Assembly (NCBI GenBank): GCA_020851735.1 | Contig: JADZCD010000062.1 | Location: forward strand, 62,001 to 126,000 | Length of the DNA stretch: 64,000 bases | Reading direction: 5' to 3' | DNA from: Phycisphaeraceae bacterium | GTDB taxonomy: Bacteria; Planctomycetota; Phycisphaerae; Phycisphaerales; Phycisphaeraceae | Shown: in pieces, positions 1 through 7,821 of the stretch | How positions within the stretch are numbered: position 1 is the stretch's first letter | Layout of the letters: each line of letters starts with the position of its first letter | Position numbers and translations under genes: made by a program | The notes under the pieces: model-generated | Seen by the model: the letters and a program-made list of their open reading frames with translations, nothing else | What the model was told of the DNA's origin: nothing | The model's database searches: none

Positions 1-498
1 GCGCGCACCCTGGTGAGACGTAAGATGATTGTGGGGCTTGGATTACGTTGCCAATTTTTTGCCAAGCGACTGCGAGCAAAGTGTTCGGTTTTGTGCGCGC
101 GGCCCGGACGAGGGAAAGAGGTAAGCCCACGTTTCCATGCACAGTGGCTATATGGCCCAGATAGAACCAAGGCTGGGCTGATTGAACATTAGGTCAGGAC
201 GTCGAATAGAATGCTGTATTTTGCACATGGCTATAATTAGAGCGTCGACTTGGGGTGGAACCGTATAACCAAGTCACCAAACCCAGCAGCAGCGATCATA
301 GGCAAGGTGAACACAACACGAGCACTGTGTGGTTACAGGTAGCTTTACGTACCCATCATAAATACAGCCCGCACAACCACCACCAATAGTTATCTGGACC
401 AAGGCTTCAATTTTCGACGTCAGGCAACCCGATCTCTTATCTAGTGTGAACAACACGCAGAGGTTAGAATGCGGTCCGCACGTGTGGAGTGACCTTAG
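1..498. other. Non-coding left edge, possible gene tail
   Basis: This stretch is AT-richer than most of the window. Frame 1 on the plus strand is open from base 1 to a TAG at 190-192, giving 63 residues rich in Arg and Lys, so it could be the end of a gene entering from the left; I do not recognise the peptide. A TATAAT at 232-237 has no convincing -35 partner. From 193 to 498 I see no supported gene. The minus-strand open frame at 274-510 has a Cys-rich composition that resembles no protein family I know. Confidence 0.35.
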
Positions 499-1575
499 AT
501 GAGTGGCCAAGCGGAGGAGTCAAAACTAACCCTTACGTTCCTGGGGGACGGATTCAAGAACGGCGAGGTGCCTGTCACCGTGGTCGCCGCGAAGTTGTTG
601 TCTTTGCAGAACGTTGTATTTCATGCAGCGGCAGCGGTTGACCACTTCAGAGGGTCACGACGAGGCCCGTGGACAAACCGCTACCGAAAGTCTGCTGAAT
701 TAGCCTTCCGTGACGCTCACCATAGCGATCTGACCATTGATGCTTCACTTGCCAGAACGGACGGCGGTCTGTTTGATTTGGGGACAAAAGCCGTCGATCT
801 TGTCTTTAAGGTTGCCGGAGCTGTGGCTGCCAATAACCCATCCGAGCTTGAATCGCTCAACATTGGGCGGGATGATCGTGGATTTCTCGTTCGAGGTATT
901 GAATCTATCTGTCCGAACACGACGGATGATTACACCATGGTGCTGTCAAATGGCATGGCGGGACATGCACCTGTTCGGTTTAACGCGGAAACGCGACGCC
1001 TTGCCCGGTCTTTGGCTGTTCCCGCAGTACTGGCACCAGAATTCGCCGAAGAAGCGACAATTATGGGTTACTTGACAAAGATTCATGTGGACGTTGCACC
1101 AGCCAAGATTGCTGTACAGGTATCGAACCGTGAAATCGAATGCTTTTACAATGAATCGATGCGTGACCAGATCGCCAATTTGCTTGCTGGGTCAATGGTT
1201 GAAGTAACTGGCTTGGCATCATTAGATGTTGAAGGTCGAGTGACGCAATTGGACAGTATCACCGACGTGGAGACGGTAGGCATGGACCCGCTACGCATCA
1301 CCCGATTTGAGCATGACGGACGGCGTTACAAGCTCCGTGAACCGCTGCTTGTCGCGGTCGAGTATGCGGACGGAATGTGGGTTTATCATGATCCAGACGT
1401 GAACCTTTGGGGGTACGGCGAGCGGCGAGAAGACGCAGTGCACGATTTGCACGCCAACTTCGATTACATCTACCGAGAGTTCGCTGAGGAACAGGACGCC
1501 CGCTTGGACGAGAAGGCGTTGGACATTAAGCATCGCCTGAACCAGATCGTAGAACTCGAAAGCATGGGGGCATGA
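499..1575 (+). CDS. Hypothetical protein with HicB-like C-terminus
   Basis: This 358-residue protein has no family I recognise over its first 270 residues. Near residues 280-330 it reads P-L-L-V-A-V-E-Y, then D-G-M-W-V-Y-H-D-P, then G-Y-G-E-R-R-E-D-A-V followed by a helix. That order (strand, D-G-x-W/Y strand, D-P, G-x-G, E-x-A helix) resembles the partial RNase H fold of HicB antitoxins. The next gene starts one base after the stop and looks HicA-like, so the two are probably co-translated as a toxin-antitoxin-type pair. Codon use is AT-richer than neighbouring housekeeping genes, which fits acquisition by transfer. The protein is far longer than an ordinary HicB (about 70-150 residues), so the N-terminal part may add another function. 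The ATG at 499 lacks a clear ribosome binding site. Confidence 0.6.
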   Translation: MSGQAEESKLTLTFLGDGFKNGEVPVTVVAAKLLSLQNVVFHAAAAVDHFRGSRRGPWTNRYRKSAELAFRDAHHSDLTIDASLARTDGGLFDLGTKAVDLVFKVAGAVAANNPSELESLNIGRDDRGFLVRGIESICPNTTDDYTMVLSNGMAGHAPVRFNAETRRLARSLAVPAVLAPEFAEEATIMGYLTKIHVDVAPAKIAVQVSNREIECFYNESMRDQIANLLAGSMVEVTGLASLDVEGRVTQLDSITDVETVGMDPLRITRFEHDGRRYKLREPLLVAVEYADGMWVYHDPDVNLWGYGERREDAVHDLHANFDYIYREFAEEQDARLDEKALDIKHRLNQIVELESMGA

Positions 1576-1576
1576 G

Positions 1577-1861
1577 ATGCCGCGTGACGCTCGCACCATG
1601 ATGTCCGCCTTCGAGAACAAGGGGTTTACGCGCCGCGACGGCAAAGACGTATATTTCCACCTTTACGTCGGTGGGAAGAAGACCCGGATCTACACCAAGA
1701 TCAGCCACGGAGAAAAGGAGGTTCACGATGGCCTTCTCGGAACGATGGCAAGGCAGCTTGGCCTTACCAAAAAGCAGATGGGGGAACTGGTCGATTGCCC
1801 GCTGAGCCAAGAGGCTTACGTCAAGATTTTGCAGGACGGCGGGCACATCGCCAAAAATTGA
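1577..1861 (+). CDS. HicA-like small protein, possible mRNA interferase
   Basis: The 94-residue product has the size of a HicA toxin (double-stranded RNA-binding-like fold, mRNA cleavage). Visible features are K-G-F-T-R-R-D-G near residue 15, a strand pair ending in K-K-T-R-I-Y-T-K-I-S-H-G, then E-K-E-V and a helix G-L-L-G-T-M-A-R-Q-L-G-L. The K-I-S-H-G and L-L-x-x-M-A-R-Q pattern matches a HicA-like group seen in bacteria and archaea. The catalytic His that HicA carries in G-S-H reads G-K-D here, so activity is uncertain. The start ATG lies one base after the preceding stop and is preceded by GGGGG at 1566-1570, consistent with translational coupling. Confidence 0.6.
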   Translation: MPRDARTMMSAFENKGFTRRDGKDVYFHLYVGGKKTRIYTKISHGEKEVHDGLLGTMARQLGLTKKQMGELVDCPLSQEAYVKILQDGGHIAKN

Positions 1862-1987
1862 TTCTGGCCTATCGTTCGTTGTTAGCCAAAATGATAATTA
1901 GGTTGCCTATTGGAAAACACAGCACTGTTGGCGGGAACAGGTCGAGCTTCGGCGATCCAAGGGCACGCGAGAAGGCACGCTATAACT

Positions 1988-2014
1988 GCGGCGATCTGCG
2001 ATCGCCCGCTAAAC
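1988..2014 (+). repeat. GATC palindrome element, copy 1
   Basis: This is the first of five copies of a 27-bp intergenic element: GCG, then the palindrome-rich core GGCGATCTGCGATCGCC, then CGCTAAAC. It lies in the gap between the HicA-like gene and the end of lpxA. No hairpin of the CCCAGGG type follows this copy. Confidence 0.85.
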
Positions 2015-2053
2015 GTTTGGAGGGCGGGGGCGGTGTTAAGTTCCCGGGGCGGG

Positions 2054-2896
2054 TCAGCGCTGCAATTTATGTTTTTGATTGGTCGCGGCGTGGGGGGTTA
2101 GGCCGCGGCGGCTGGATTGGACGAACTCGGCGAGTTCGCCCAGCAAACCGGCGGCTTGGGTTTGGCCTTGGCGGGCCAGTTCGTCGGCGCGGGCCTGGAT
2201 GGCGGAGGCGGCGACGGGCAGAGTGTGATTCGAGAGGTAGAGCACGTCGAAGGCTTGGCGGATATGGTCGATGGCTTCGTGGCTGACGCCGCTGCGGCGC
2301 AGGCCGACGAGGTTTAGGCCCACGACGTTGCTGATGCCGCTGGCGATGGCGAAGGGGGGCAGATCCTTGGTGATGCCGCTGACGCCGCCTAGGAAACTTA
2401 GGCGTCCTAAGCGGCAGAACTGGTGCACCGCCGCCCCGCCGCCTAAGTTCACCCCGTCAGCCAGGCTGGCGTGCCCGCCGACCATGGCCCCCGTGGCGAT
2501 GGTGCAGTGATTGGCGATGGTCACGTCATGGGCCAGGTGGGAGTTGGTCATCAAAAAATTGTCATCGCCCACCTGGGTGGGGTGATCGTTCTGGCTGGCG
2601 GCGTGAATGGTGACGGATTCGCGGAATTGATTGTTTTGCCCGATGACCACGCCGGCGGTGGCGGAGGAGGCGGGATCGAACTTGCGATCCTGCGGGGGAA
2701 AGCCGACGCAGACAAATGGATAAAAGGTGTTGCCCGGGCCGACGACCACGCGCCCATGGAGCTGAACACAGCTCAAGAGGCGATTGCCCGAGCTGAGCCG
2801 CACGGGGCCGGTGATGACGCAGCCGGGGCCGACTTGGACATCGGCAGCTAAATCAGCCTGGGGATCGACGATGGCGGTGGGATGAATGATGGGCAT
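2054..2896 (-). CDS. lpxA: Acyl-ACP--UDP-N-acetylglucosamine O-acyltransferase
   Basis: LpxA transfers a 3-hydroxyacyl chain from acyl carrier protein to UDP-GlcNAc, the first step of lipid A synthesis in the cytoplasm. The 280-residue protein begins directly with the hexapeptide (left-handed beta-helix) repeats, seen as I-H-P-T-A-I-V-D and I-T-G-P-V-R-L. The N-S-H-L-A-H-D segment (His120 and His123) matches the His pair of Escherichia coli LpxA in which His125 is the catalytic base; further conserved histidines occur in G-G-H-A-S and A-V-H-Q-F. The C-terminal helical part ends in a short basic tail. The family is usually about 260 residues, so length is normal. The gene stands alone here without lpxC, fabZ or lpxD. 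Its presence indicates an outer membrane with lipid A-like lipids. Confidence 0.93.
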   Translation of the reverse strand: MPIIHPTAIVDPQADLAADVQVGPGCVITGPVRLSSGNRLLSCVQLHGRVVVGPGNTFYPFVCVGFPPQDRKFDPASSATAGVVIGQNNQFRESVTIHAASQNDHPTQVGDDNFLMTNSHLAHDVTIANHCTIATGAMVGGHASLADGVNLGGGAAVHQFCRLGRLSFLGGVSGITKDLPPFAIASGISNVVGLNLVGLRRSGVSHEAIDHIRQAFDVLYLSNHTLPVAASAIQARADELARQGQTQAAGLLGELAEFVQSSRRGLTPHAATNQKHKLQR

Positions 2897-3041
2897 CAGC
2901 TGAAGTCGCCAGGGAGGCGGGGCGAAAAAAAGCGGTTTTCAAAAAACATTTCCGCGCGTCACGGGACGGCAGGACAAGTCCGCTATCATAGAGTCAGGAA
3001 CGTGCGCTGCCAGTTGGACGCCTTGGGAACCGCGGGGTTCC

Positions 3042-3929
3042 ATGCCAGGGAATAACCTAGAAATGTCTTGGCCACCGGAAGAAATCACGGCTGTGGATCA
3101 GGCTGCCAGCCAAAGCAAGGCGGGCAAGGATGGGTCCCAAGCGGGTAAGCAGGCGGGGGGGAAACAAGACACACCGCTTACTGACGTGCGCGGCTCGTTG
3201 ACGGGGGCGGTTCCGGGGGCGGGGCTTCCGGGGGCGGGGGTGGAGGATTGGGGGAGGGTGGGGTATGGGCTGGCGATGGCGAGGCAGGTTGAGGTTCACC
3301 GGCTGGTGGTGGCGGGCGGGGTGCAGCGGGTGATTTTAGTTGAGCATGATCCGGTGGTGACGATCAGTCAGCGGCAGGAGGCGGCGCGGAACGTGCTGGT
3401 GACGCGGGGGCACCTGGCGCAGATGGGCATCGGGGTGGAGGAGACCAATCGCGGGGGGGACGTGACGTATCACGGGCCGGGGCAACTGGTGGTGTATCCG
3501 ATTGTGCGTTTAAACGCGCTGGGGCTGAACATCGGTCGGTATGTGCGTTTGCTGGAGGAAGTGGTGATCGAGACGGTGGGGCGGTGGGGAGTGCGGGCGA
3601 AGCGGGAGAAGGGATATCCGGGCGTGTGGGTGGAGGGGCTGGGCGCGGGAGCTGCGAAGGGGAGGGAGGCTGGGCGGATCAAGAAGCTTTGCGCGATCGG
3701 GGTGCGGGTGGAGCGTGGGGTGACGATGCACGGGCTGGCGCTGAACGTGGACCCGACGATGAGCCACTTTCAGGTGATTATTCCCTGCGGGTTGGCGGGG
3801 ATGGGGGTGACGAGCCTGGGGGAGATATTGGGGGCTGGTTGCCCGCCGATGGACGCGGTCAAGCGGGCGCTGACCGAGACGATGCTGAGGCAATTCAGTT
3901 GTCTGGCGGTGAGCAGGCCGGGAACATAA
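3042..3929 (+). CDS. lipB: Octanoyl-ACP:protein N-octanoyltransferase
   Basis: LipB moves octanoate from acyl carrier protein to lipoyl domains, the first step of lipoate synthesis; a likely client in this window is the E2 lipoyl protein near the right end. The core shows R-G-G-D-V-T-Y-H-G-P-G-Q, the lysine region K-K-L-C-A-I-G-V-R-V, M-H-G-L-A-L-N-V and the catalytic cysteine in I-P-C-G-L-A-G. The reading frame from ATG 3042 adds about 69 residues before the domain begins at D-W-G-R-V-G-Y. That extension is Lys/Gly/Ala-rich and partly encoded by dispersed repeats (3171-3240), so translation may instead begin at the GTG at 3240, which follows a G-rich stretch. The divergent neighbour is lpxA. 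Confidence 0.9.
   Translation: MPGNNLEMSWPPEEITAVDQAASQSKAGKDGSQAGKQAGGKQDTPLTDVRGSLTGAVPGAGLPGAGVEDWGRVGYGLAMARQVEVHRLVVAGGVQRVILVEHDPVVTISQRQEAARNVLVTRGHLAQMGIGVEETNRGGDVTYHGPGQLVVYPIVRLNALGLNIGRYVRLLEEVVIETVGRWGVRAKREKGYPGVWVEGLGAGAAKGREAGRIKKLCAIGVRVERGVTMHGLALNVDPTMSHFQVIIPCGLAGMGVTSLGEILGAGCPPMDAVKRALTETMLRQFSCLAVSRPGT
3171..3203 (+). repeat. CTGACG element, copy 1 (in lipB frame)
   Basis: The segment reads ACACCGCTTACTGACG followed by TGCGCGGCTCGTTGACG. It is directly followed by two copies of TTCCGGGGGCGGGG. It encodes the T-P-L-T-D-V-R-G-S stretch of the lipB extension. Related copies are at 3977, 34754 and 40311. Confidence 0.8.
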
Positions 3930-3976
3930 GTCAGCCAGGCGAGCGAGGGCCACGAAACTTCCGGGGGCGGAAAATT

Positions 3977-4008
3977 CACCGCTTGCTGACGCGCGCGGCT
4001 CGTTGACG
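3977..4008 (+). repeat. CTGACG element, copy 2 (intergenic)
   Basis: This copy reads CACCGCTTGCTGACG followed by CGCGCGGCTCGTTGACG, between the convergent ends of lipB and the lipoprotein gene. An ACTTCCGGGGGCGG module stands immediately upstream. Confidence 0.8.
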
Positions 4009-4024
4009 CCGTCGCTGCCGGGGG

Positions 4025-4879
4025 TCACATATTGTCGGGCATGGGGACCAGGAAGCTGGTTTGTTCGCGGGCGGAGCCATCGGAGCGTTTTTCGATGACG
4101 GTCATGCCGTTGCCTAGGTTGTGGGGGAATTGTTTTTGCAGGTCGCGGACGCGCGGGCCATAGGACTGGGTAATCAGGGGGACTCCTTCGGGCCCGGGCT
4201 GTTGGGATTGGATCAGGTCGCTTTCATCGAACAGGCCGACGGTCACGACGGACATTTTTTTGCCGTGGTAGTAGAAGGCCTGCCGGCCCTGGGCGCGGAG
4301 CTGCTGGGCGTAGACTTCGGCGGCTTGGCGGAATTCGGGCCCGCCGTCGCTGTTGAAAAATGCCACCTGGAGGGTGTACATCTTTGAGCCCGTGAACTGG
4401 CGCAGGTCCAGGGAATCAACCGAGCCGACGGCACCGAGGCCCAAGGGCACGAGCATGGCGGAAGTGAAGGGGCGATCCTGATCGTTCCACTTCAGTTCCA
4501 AGAGGCGCGTCTGGCGGAGATCATCCTGGGCCTTGGCGGAGGAGGGGTCGGCATAGCGCCCGCGGTAGAGGCAGGCCTGGCCGGACTCCTCGCGGGACCA
4601 GAGATCGGGGACGTGATTTTTGCCCAGGCGGTCCATGAGGGACTGGATCCGCTTTAGGCGATTGTCGCCATCAAGGCTGATCAGGAGGATGGACCAGTTG
4701 CCGTCCATGGAGGCGGAGGGGGAGGTTTGGGCTTGGTTTCGATCCGCCCAGGCCAAGTCGCGCAGTTGGGACCAGGGGTCGGAGCGGCTGATTTCCTGAT
4801 AGCAGCCGGCCAGGAGCAGCGCGGCGGCGGCCGTGGCGGCGGCGATAGCCAGGAATCTAAATGGAGGCCGATGGCTCAT
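4025..4879 (-). CDS. Predicted lipoprotein with SPOR-like repeats
   Basis: The product has 284 residues. It begins with a lipoprotein signal: a basic start, an Ala/Leu-rich helix and the lipobox L-A-G-C with Cys26 as the predicted acylation site. After a short linker there are two segments of similar layout. The first (about 60-125) runs W-S-I-L-L-I-S-L-D-G to G-R-Y-A-D-P; the second (about 165-220) runs Y-T-L-Q-V-A-F-F to V-V-T-V-G-L-F. This strand-helix-strand pattern with G-R-Y or G-L-F endings is like the SPOR (sporulation-related) fold, which in other proteins binds denuded peptidoglycan. A role at the cell envelope is inferred from these features only. The gene is convergent with lipB and carries no obvious partner. 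Confidence 0.65.
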   Translation of the reverse strand: MSHRPPFRFLAIAAATAAAALLLAGCYQEISRSDPWSQLRDLAWADRNQAQTSPSASMDGNWSILLISLDGDNRLKRIQSLMDRLGKNHVPDLWSREESGQACLYRGRYADPSSAKAQDDLRQTRLLELKWNDQDRPFTSAMLVPLGLGAVGSVDSLDLRQFTGSKMYTLQVAFFNSDGGPEFRQAAEVYAQQLRAQGRQAFYYHGKKMSVVTVGLFDESDLIQSQQPGPEGVPLITQSYGPRVRDLQKQFPHNLGNGMTVIEKRSDGSAREQTSFLVPMPDNM

Positions 4880-4965
4880 GGCGTGGCAAGTGAGGGTTAT
4901 ACCATGCTGGGGATGAATACGAAGGGAAAGGGGGGAGGGTTTTGGGGGCGGAGACGGCAGCGGAC

Positions 4966-4992
4966 GCGGCGATCTGCGATCGCCCGCTAAAC
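4966..4992 (+). repeat. GATC palindrome element, copy 2
   Basis: A full copy of the 27-bp element (core GGCGATCTGCGATCGCC plus CGCTAAAC) lies in the gap between the lipoprotein gene and the regulator-methyltransferase promoter. A GCCGCACGCGGCGGGC hairpin-like tail follows it at about 4997-5012. Confidence 0.85.
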
Positions 4993-5036
4993 ACCGGCCG
5001 CACGCGGCGGGCTATAGGCAGGCGCTCGTGGGGGCG

Positions 5037-5066
5037 TTGACAGAGGGGGAAAATGATCTATCATTT
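5037..5066 (+). promoter_or_regulatory. Promoter with 16-bp operator palindrome
   Basis: TTGACA at 5037-5042 and TATCAT at 5059-5064 form a promoter with 16-bp spacing. The perfect inverted repeat AAATGATCTATCATTT at 5051-5066 (7-bp arms, 2-bp centre) covers the -10 box. That is the classic position of an ArsR-family autorepression site. It also argues that translation starts at the ATG 5082 rather than the GTG 5028, since 5028 lies upstream of the promoter. Confidence 0.75.
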
Positions 5067-5081
5067 AATCCGGATAAACTG

Positions 5082-6038
5082 ATGAATAAGGCGGCCCTGC
5101 ATCCCGATAAGCTTGTGGAGATGATCGCCAGTCTGGCGGACGCCACGCGGCTGCGCCTGTTGCGGTTGCTTGAGCAGCAGGAGCTGGGGGTGGCTGAGCT
5201 GTGCGAGATCGTGCAGATGCCGCAATCGACGGTGAGCCGGCATTTGAAGCTGCTGGCGGATCAGAACTGGCTGACGAATCGGCGGCAGGCGACGGCGAAT
5301 CTGTATCGGATGGTGATGGACGAACTGGAGGAGCCGGCCCGGAAGTTGTGGTTGCTGGCGCGGGAGCAGGTGGCGGGCGGGCCGACGTTTCGGCAGGACC
5401 AGTTGCGCTTAAATCGCTTATTGCAGGACCGGCGGGGCGACGCGCAGGCGTTTTTCGCCGGGGCGGCGGAGCAATGGGACAAATTGCGTGAGCAGTTGTA
5501 TGGCCCGGGGTTGATCCCGGCGGTGATCGGGGCGCTGGTGCCGGCGCATTGGGTGGTGGTGGATTTAGGTTGCGGGACGGGACAACTGGCCCAGCAACTG
5601 GCGGGGGTGGTGAAGAAAGTGATCGGCGTGGACAACTCGCCGGCGATGCTCAAGGCGGCCAAGGCGCGGGTGCGGGGGGTGTCGAACGTGGAATTGCACG
5701 AAGCGGAGGTGGAGAACCTGCCGCTGGCGGAGGAATCGTGCGACGCGGCGATGATGGCGCTGATTCTGACGTATCTGCCGCAGCCGCAGGAGGCGCTGGC
5801 GGAGATGGCGCGGATTTTACGGCCGGGGGGCAAAGCGGTGGTGATCGATTTGTTGCGGCACGACCGCGAGGACTTCCGCCGACAGATGGGCCAGCAGGCG
5901 ATGGGATTTGAGCCGACGGAAGTGGAACTGCTGCTGCGGAACGCGGGAATGAAGGAAGCCAAGTGTCAGGCGCTGGCGCCTGATCCGAGGGCGAAAGGGC
6001 CGGCGCTTTTTTTGGCCACGGCCACGAAGAACCCCTGA
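5082..6038 (+). CDS. ArsR-type regulator fused to methyltransferase (SahR-like)
   Basis: Residues about 1-85 form an ArsR winged helix (A-T-R-L-R-L-L-R-L-L, then S-T-V-S-R-H-L-K-L-L as recognition helix). Residues about 130-315 form a class I SAM-dependent methyltransferase fold with motif I V-D-L-G-C-G-T-G, an acidic D-N-S-P-A-M-L and R-P-G-G-K-A-V-V. This fusion next to ahcY matches the SahR regulators described in Proteobacteria, which sense S-adenosylhomocysteine and control methionine-cycle genes. The inference is that the methyltransferase-like domain binds SAH and releases the repressor. The longer frame would start at GTG 5028, but the promoter and operator at 5037-5066 make ATG 5082 the better start. 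ahcY follows on the same strand after a 193-bp gap containing a repeat. Confidence 0.88.
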   Translation: MNKAALHPDKLVEMIASLADATRLRLLRLLEQQELGVAELCEIVQMPQSTVSRHLKLLADQNWLTNRRQATANLYRMVMDELEEPARKLWLLAREQVAGGPTFRQDQLRLNRLLQDRRGDAQAFFAGAAEQWDKLREQLYGPGLIPAVIGALVPAHWVVVDLGCGTGQLAQQLAGVVKKVIGVDNSPAMLKAAKARVRGVSNVELHEAEVENLPLAEESCDAAMMALILTYLPQPQEALAEMARILRPGGKAVVIDLLRHDREDFRRQMGQQAMGFEPTEVELLLRNAGMKEAKCQALAPDPRAKGPALFLATATKNP

Positions 6039-6045
6039 CCCAAAG

Positions 6046-6158
6046 AACCGCCAAGTCGCCAAGAGCGCCAAGCAAACAGCCGAGGTGAATATTTTGAGGC
6101 AATAAAACCGCTGATTCATGACTTTCCGTGACTTGGCGTCCTTGGCGTCACGGCGGTC
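6046..6158. repeat. CGCCAAG inverted-repeat element, copy 1
   Basis: A 113-bp element has a left arm at 6046-6072 made of three imperfect CGCCAAG units after AAC, and a complementary right arm at 6131-6158 (CTTGGCG units ending in CGGCGGTC). The AT-rich middle shares ATAAAA and CTGATTCATGACT-like blocks with the copy at 36180-36290. It fills most of the gap between the SahR-like gene and ahcY. Confidence 0.85.
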
Positions 6159-6231
6159 AGTCGTAGGGTCGGCGGCTTAAAGTCATGGATCTATCGAAAA
6201 AAATCGCCAACAACCACAGGAGAATTCGCTG

Positions 6232-7716
6232 ATGACGCGCACTGCTACGAAACCCGTGCCCACGAAGAAGCCGGCCAAGACGGCGGCGGTGGAATACAAG
6301 GTCGCGGATCTGTCCCTGGCCGAATGGGGACGCAAGGAAATGGACTTGGCGGAAAAGGAAATGCCGGGCTTGATGGCCATTCGGGCGGAATACGCGGCCC
6401 GCAAGCCGCTCAAGGGCCTGCGGATCATGGGCTCGTTGCACATGACGATCCAGACGGCGGTGCTGATTGAGACGCTGGCGGATTTAGGCGCCCAGGTGCG
6501 CTGGTGCTCGTGCAATATTTTCTCCACGCAGGATCACGCGGCCGCGGCGGTGGTGGTCGGTAAGGGCACGGTCCAGAATCCCAAGGGCATTCCGGTTTTC
6601 GCCTGGAAGGGTGAGAGCTTGGCGGATTATTGGTGGTGCACGGATCGGGCGCTGGACTTTGGCGGCGGGCTGGGCCCGAATCAGATTGTGGACGACGGCG
6701 GGGACGCGACGCTCTTGATTCACAAGGGCGTGGAGTTTGAAAAGGCCGGCAAGGTGCCGAGCCCCAAGGCGGACGACGCGGAAGACTGGGCGGAATTGCT
6801 TAAGTGCATGGCGGACCTGTTCAAGCAGGATCGTCAGCGCTGGACGAAGGTGGCCAAGGAGGTTCAAGGCGTCAGCGAAGAGACGACCACCGGCGTGCAC
6901 CGGCTGTATCAGATGCAGAAGGATGGGGAGTTGCTCTTCCCGGCGATCAACGTCAACGACAGCGTGACCAAGAGCAAGTTCGACAATATTTATGGCTGCC
7001 GACACTCGCTGATCGACGGCTTGAATCGCGCCAGCGACGTGATGATCGGCGGGAAGGTGGCGGTGGTGTGCGGGTTCGGCGAGGTGGGCAAGGGGTCGGC
7101 CCAGTCGCTGCGCGGGCAGGGCTGCCGGGTGATCGTGACGGAGATCGACCCGATCTGCGCCCTGCAGGCGGCGATGGAAGGGTATGAAGTCAAGACCGTG
7201 GAGGACGTGATCAAGGAAGCGGATATTTTTGTCACGACCACGGGCAACTACCACGTGATCACCGTCGAGCACATGAAGAAGATGAAGGACGGAGCGATCA
7301 TCGGCAACATCGGGCACTTTGATAATGAGATCGACATGGCGGGACTGGCCAAGTTCCCGGGCGTGAAGAAGACCAACATCAAGCCACAGTATGACAAGTG
7401 GACGTTCCCGGATGGGCATTCGGTGCTGGTGCTGGCGGAGGGTCGCTTGCTGAACTTGGGTTGCGCCACGGGGCACCCGAGCTTTGTGATGAGCAGCAGT
7501 TTTACCAATCAGGTGCTGGCGCAGATCGAGCTGGCGACGAACCCCCGGAAGTATCAAAAGCAAGTCTATATTCTCCCCAAAGCCCTGGACGAGAAGGTGG
7601 CCCGGCTGCACTTGGAACAGTTGGGCGTGAAGCTGACGAAGCTGACCAAGCAGCAGGCGGGGTACATCGGCGTGCCGGTGGACGGGCCTTATAAGTCGGA
7701 TCACTATCGGTATTGA
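6232..7716 (+). CDS. ahcY: Adenosylhomocysteinase
   Basis: The enzyme splits S-adenosylhomocysteine into adenosine and homocysteine in the cytoplasm, removing the product inhibitor of methyltransferases. The 494-residue protein shows G-S-L-H-M-T-I-Q-T near residue 70, the [11 protein letters not shown] segment, the [11 protein letters not shown] active-site region, and the NAD-binding loop G-F-G-E-V-G-K-G-S. It ends in K-S-D-H-Y-R-Y, the conserved C-terminus that reaches the partner subunit's NAD site. Length is typical for the long bacterial form. The start ATG follows AGGAG at 6220-6224. A sequence GGATCTATCG at 6187-6196 resembles half of the operator upstream of the SahR-like gene, so joint control is plausible. 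A strong terminator follows at 7778. Confidence 0.97.
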   Translation: MTRTATKPVPTKKPAKTAAVEYKVADLSLAEWGRKEMDLAEKEMPGLMAIRAEYAARKPLKGLRIMGSLHMTIQTAVLIETLADLGAQVRWCSCNIFSTQDHAAAAVVVGKGTVQNPKGIPVFAWKGESLADYWWCTDRALDFGGGLGPNQIVDDGGDATLLIHKGVEFEKAGKVPSPKADDAEDWAELLKCMADLFKQDRQRWTKVAKEVQGVSEETTTGVHRLYQMQKDGELLFPAINVNDSVTKSKFDNIYGCRHSLIDGLNRASDVMIGGKVAVVCGFGEVGKGSAQSLRGQGCRVIVTEIDPICALQAAMEGYEVKTVEDVIKEADIFVTTTGNYHVITVEHMKKMKDGAIIGNIGHFDNEIDMAGLAKFPGVKKTNIKPQYDKWTFPDGHSVLVLAEGRLLNLGCATGHPSFVMSSSFTNQVLAQIELATNPRKYQKQVYILPKALDEKVARLHLEQLGVKLTKLTKQQAGYIGVPVDGPYKSDHYRY

Positions 7717-7740
7717 TTAAGGGTGACCGATTTTCAAGTC

Positions 7741-7767
7741 GCGGCGATCTATGATCGCCCGCTAAAC
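7741..7767 (+). repeat. GATC palindrome element, copy 3
   Basis: This copy (core GGCGATCTATGATCGCC, one change from the others, plus CGCTAAAC) is followed after a GATGCAG spacer by a CCCAGGGA hairpin. The same composite order occurs at 9335-9394 and 21261-21320. Confidence 0.85.
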
Positions 7768-7777
7768 GCTTAGATGC

Positions 7778-7808
7778 AGCCCAGGGAGGAAATCCCTGGG
7801 CTTTTTTT
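7778..7808 (+). terminator. Rho-independent terminator after ahcY
   Basis: AGCCCAGGGA at 7778-7787 pairs perfectly with TCCCTGGGCT at 7793-7802 around a short loop, and is followed by a run of T to 7808. The structure ends the ahcY transcript. It also shows that the peptidase reading frame cannot start at its first ATG (7774). Confidence 0.85.
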
Positions 7809-7821
7809 AAATGGGGATAGA

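Noticed and set aside
274-510. Minus-strand open frame of 78 codons
   Set aside because: It has a Cys-rich composition without family features, no ribosome binding site was evident, and its start overlaps the next gene.
1795-2286. Plus-strand Arg/Gly-rich frame opposite lpxA
   Set aside because: It is antisense to lpxA and is typical of GC-rich shadow frames.
6159-6231. SAH riboswitch before ahcY
   Set aside because: I looked for the conserved riboswitch core upstream of ahcY and did not see it. A protein regulator with an operator explains control better.
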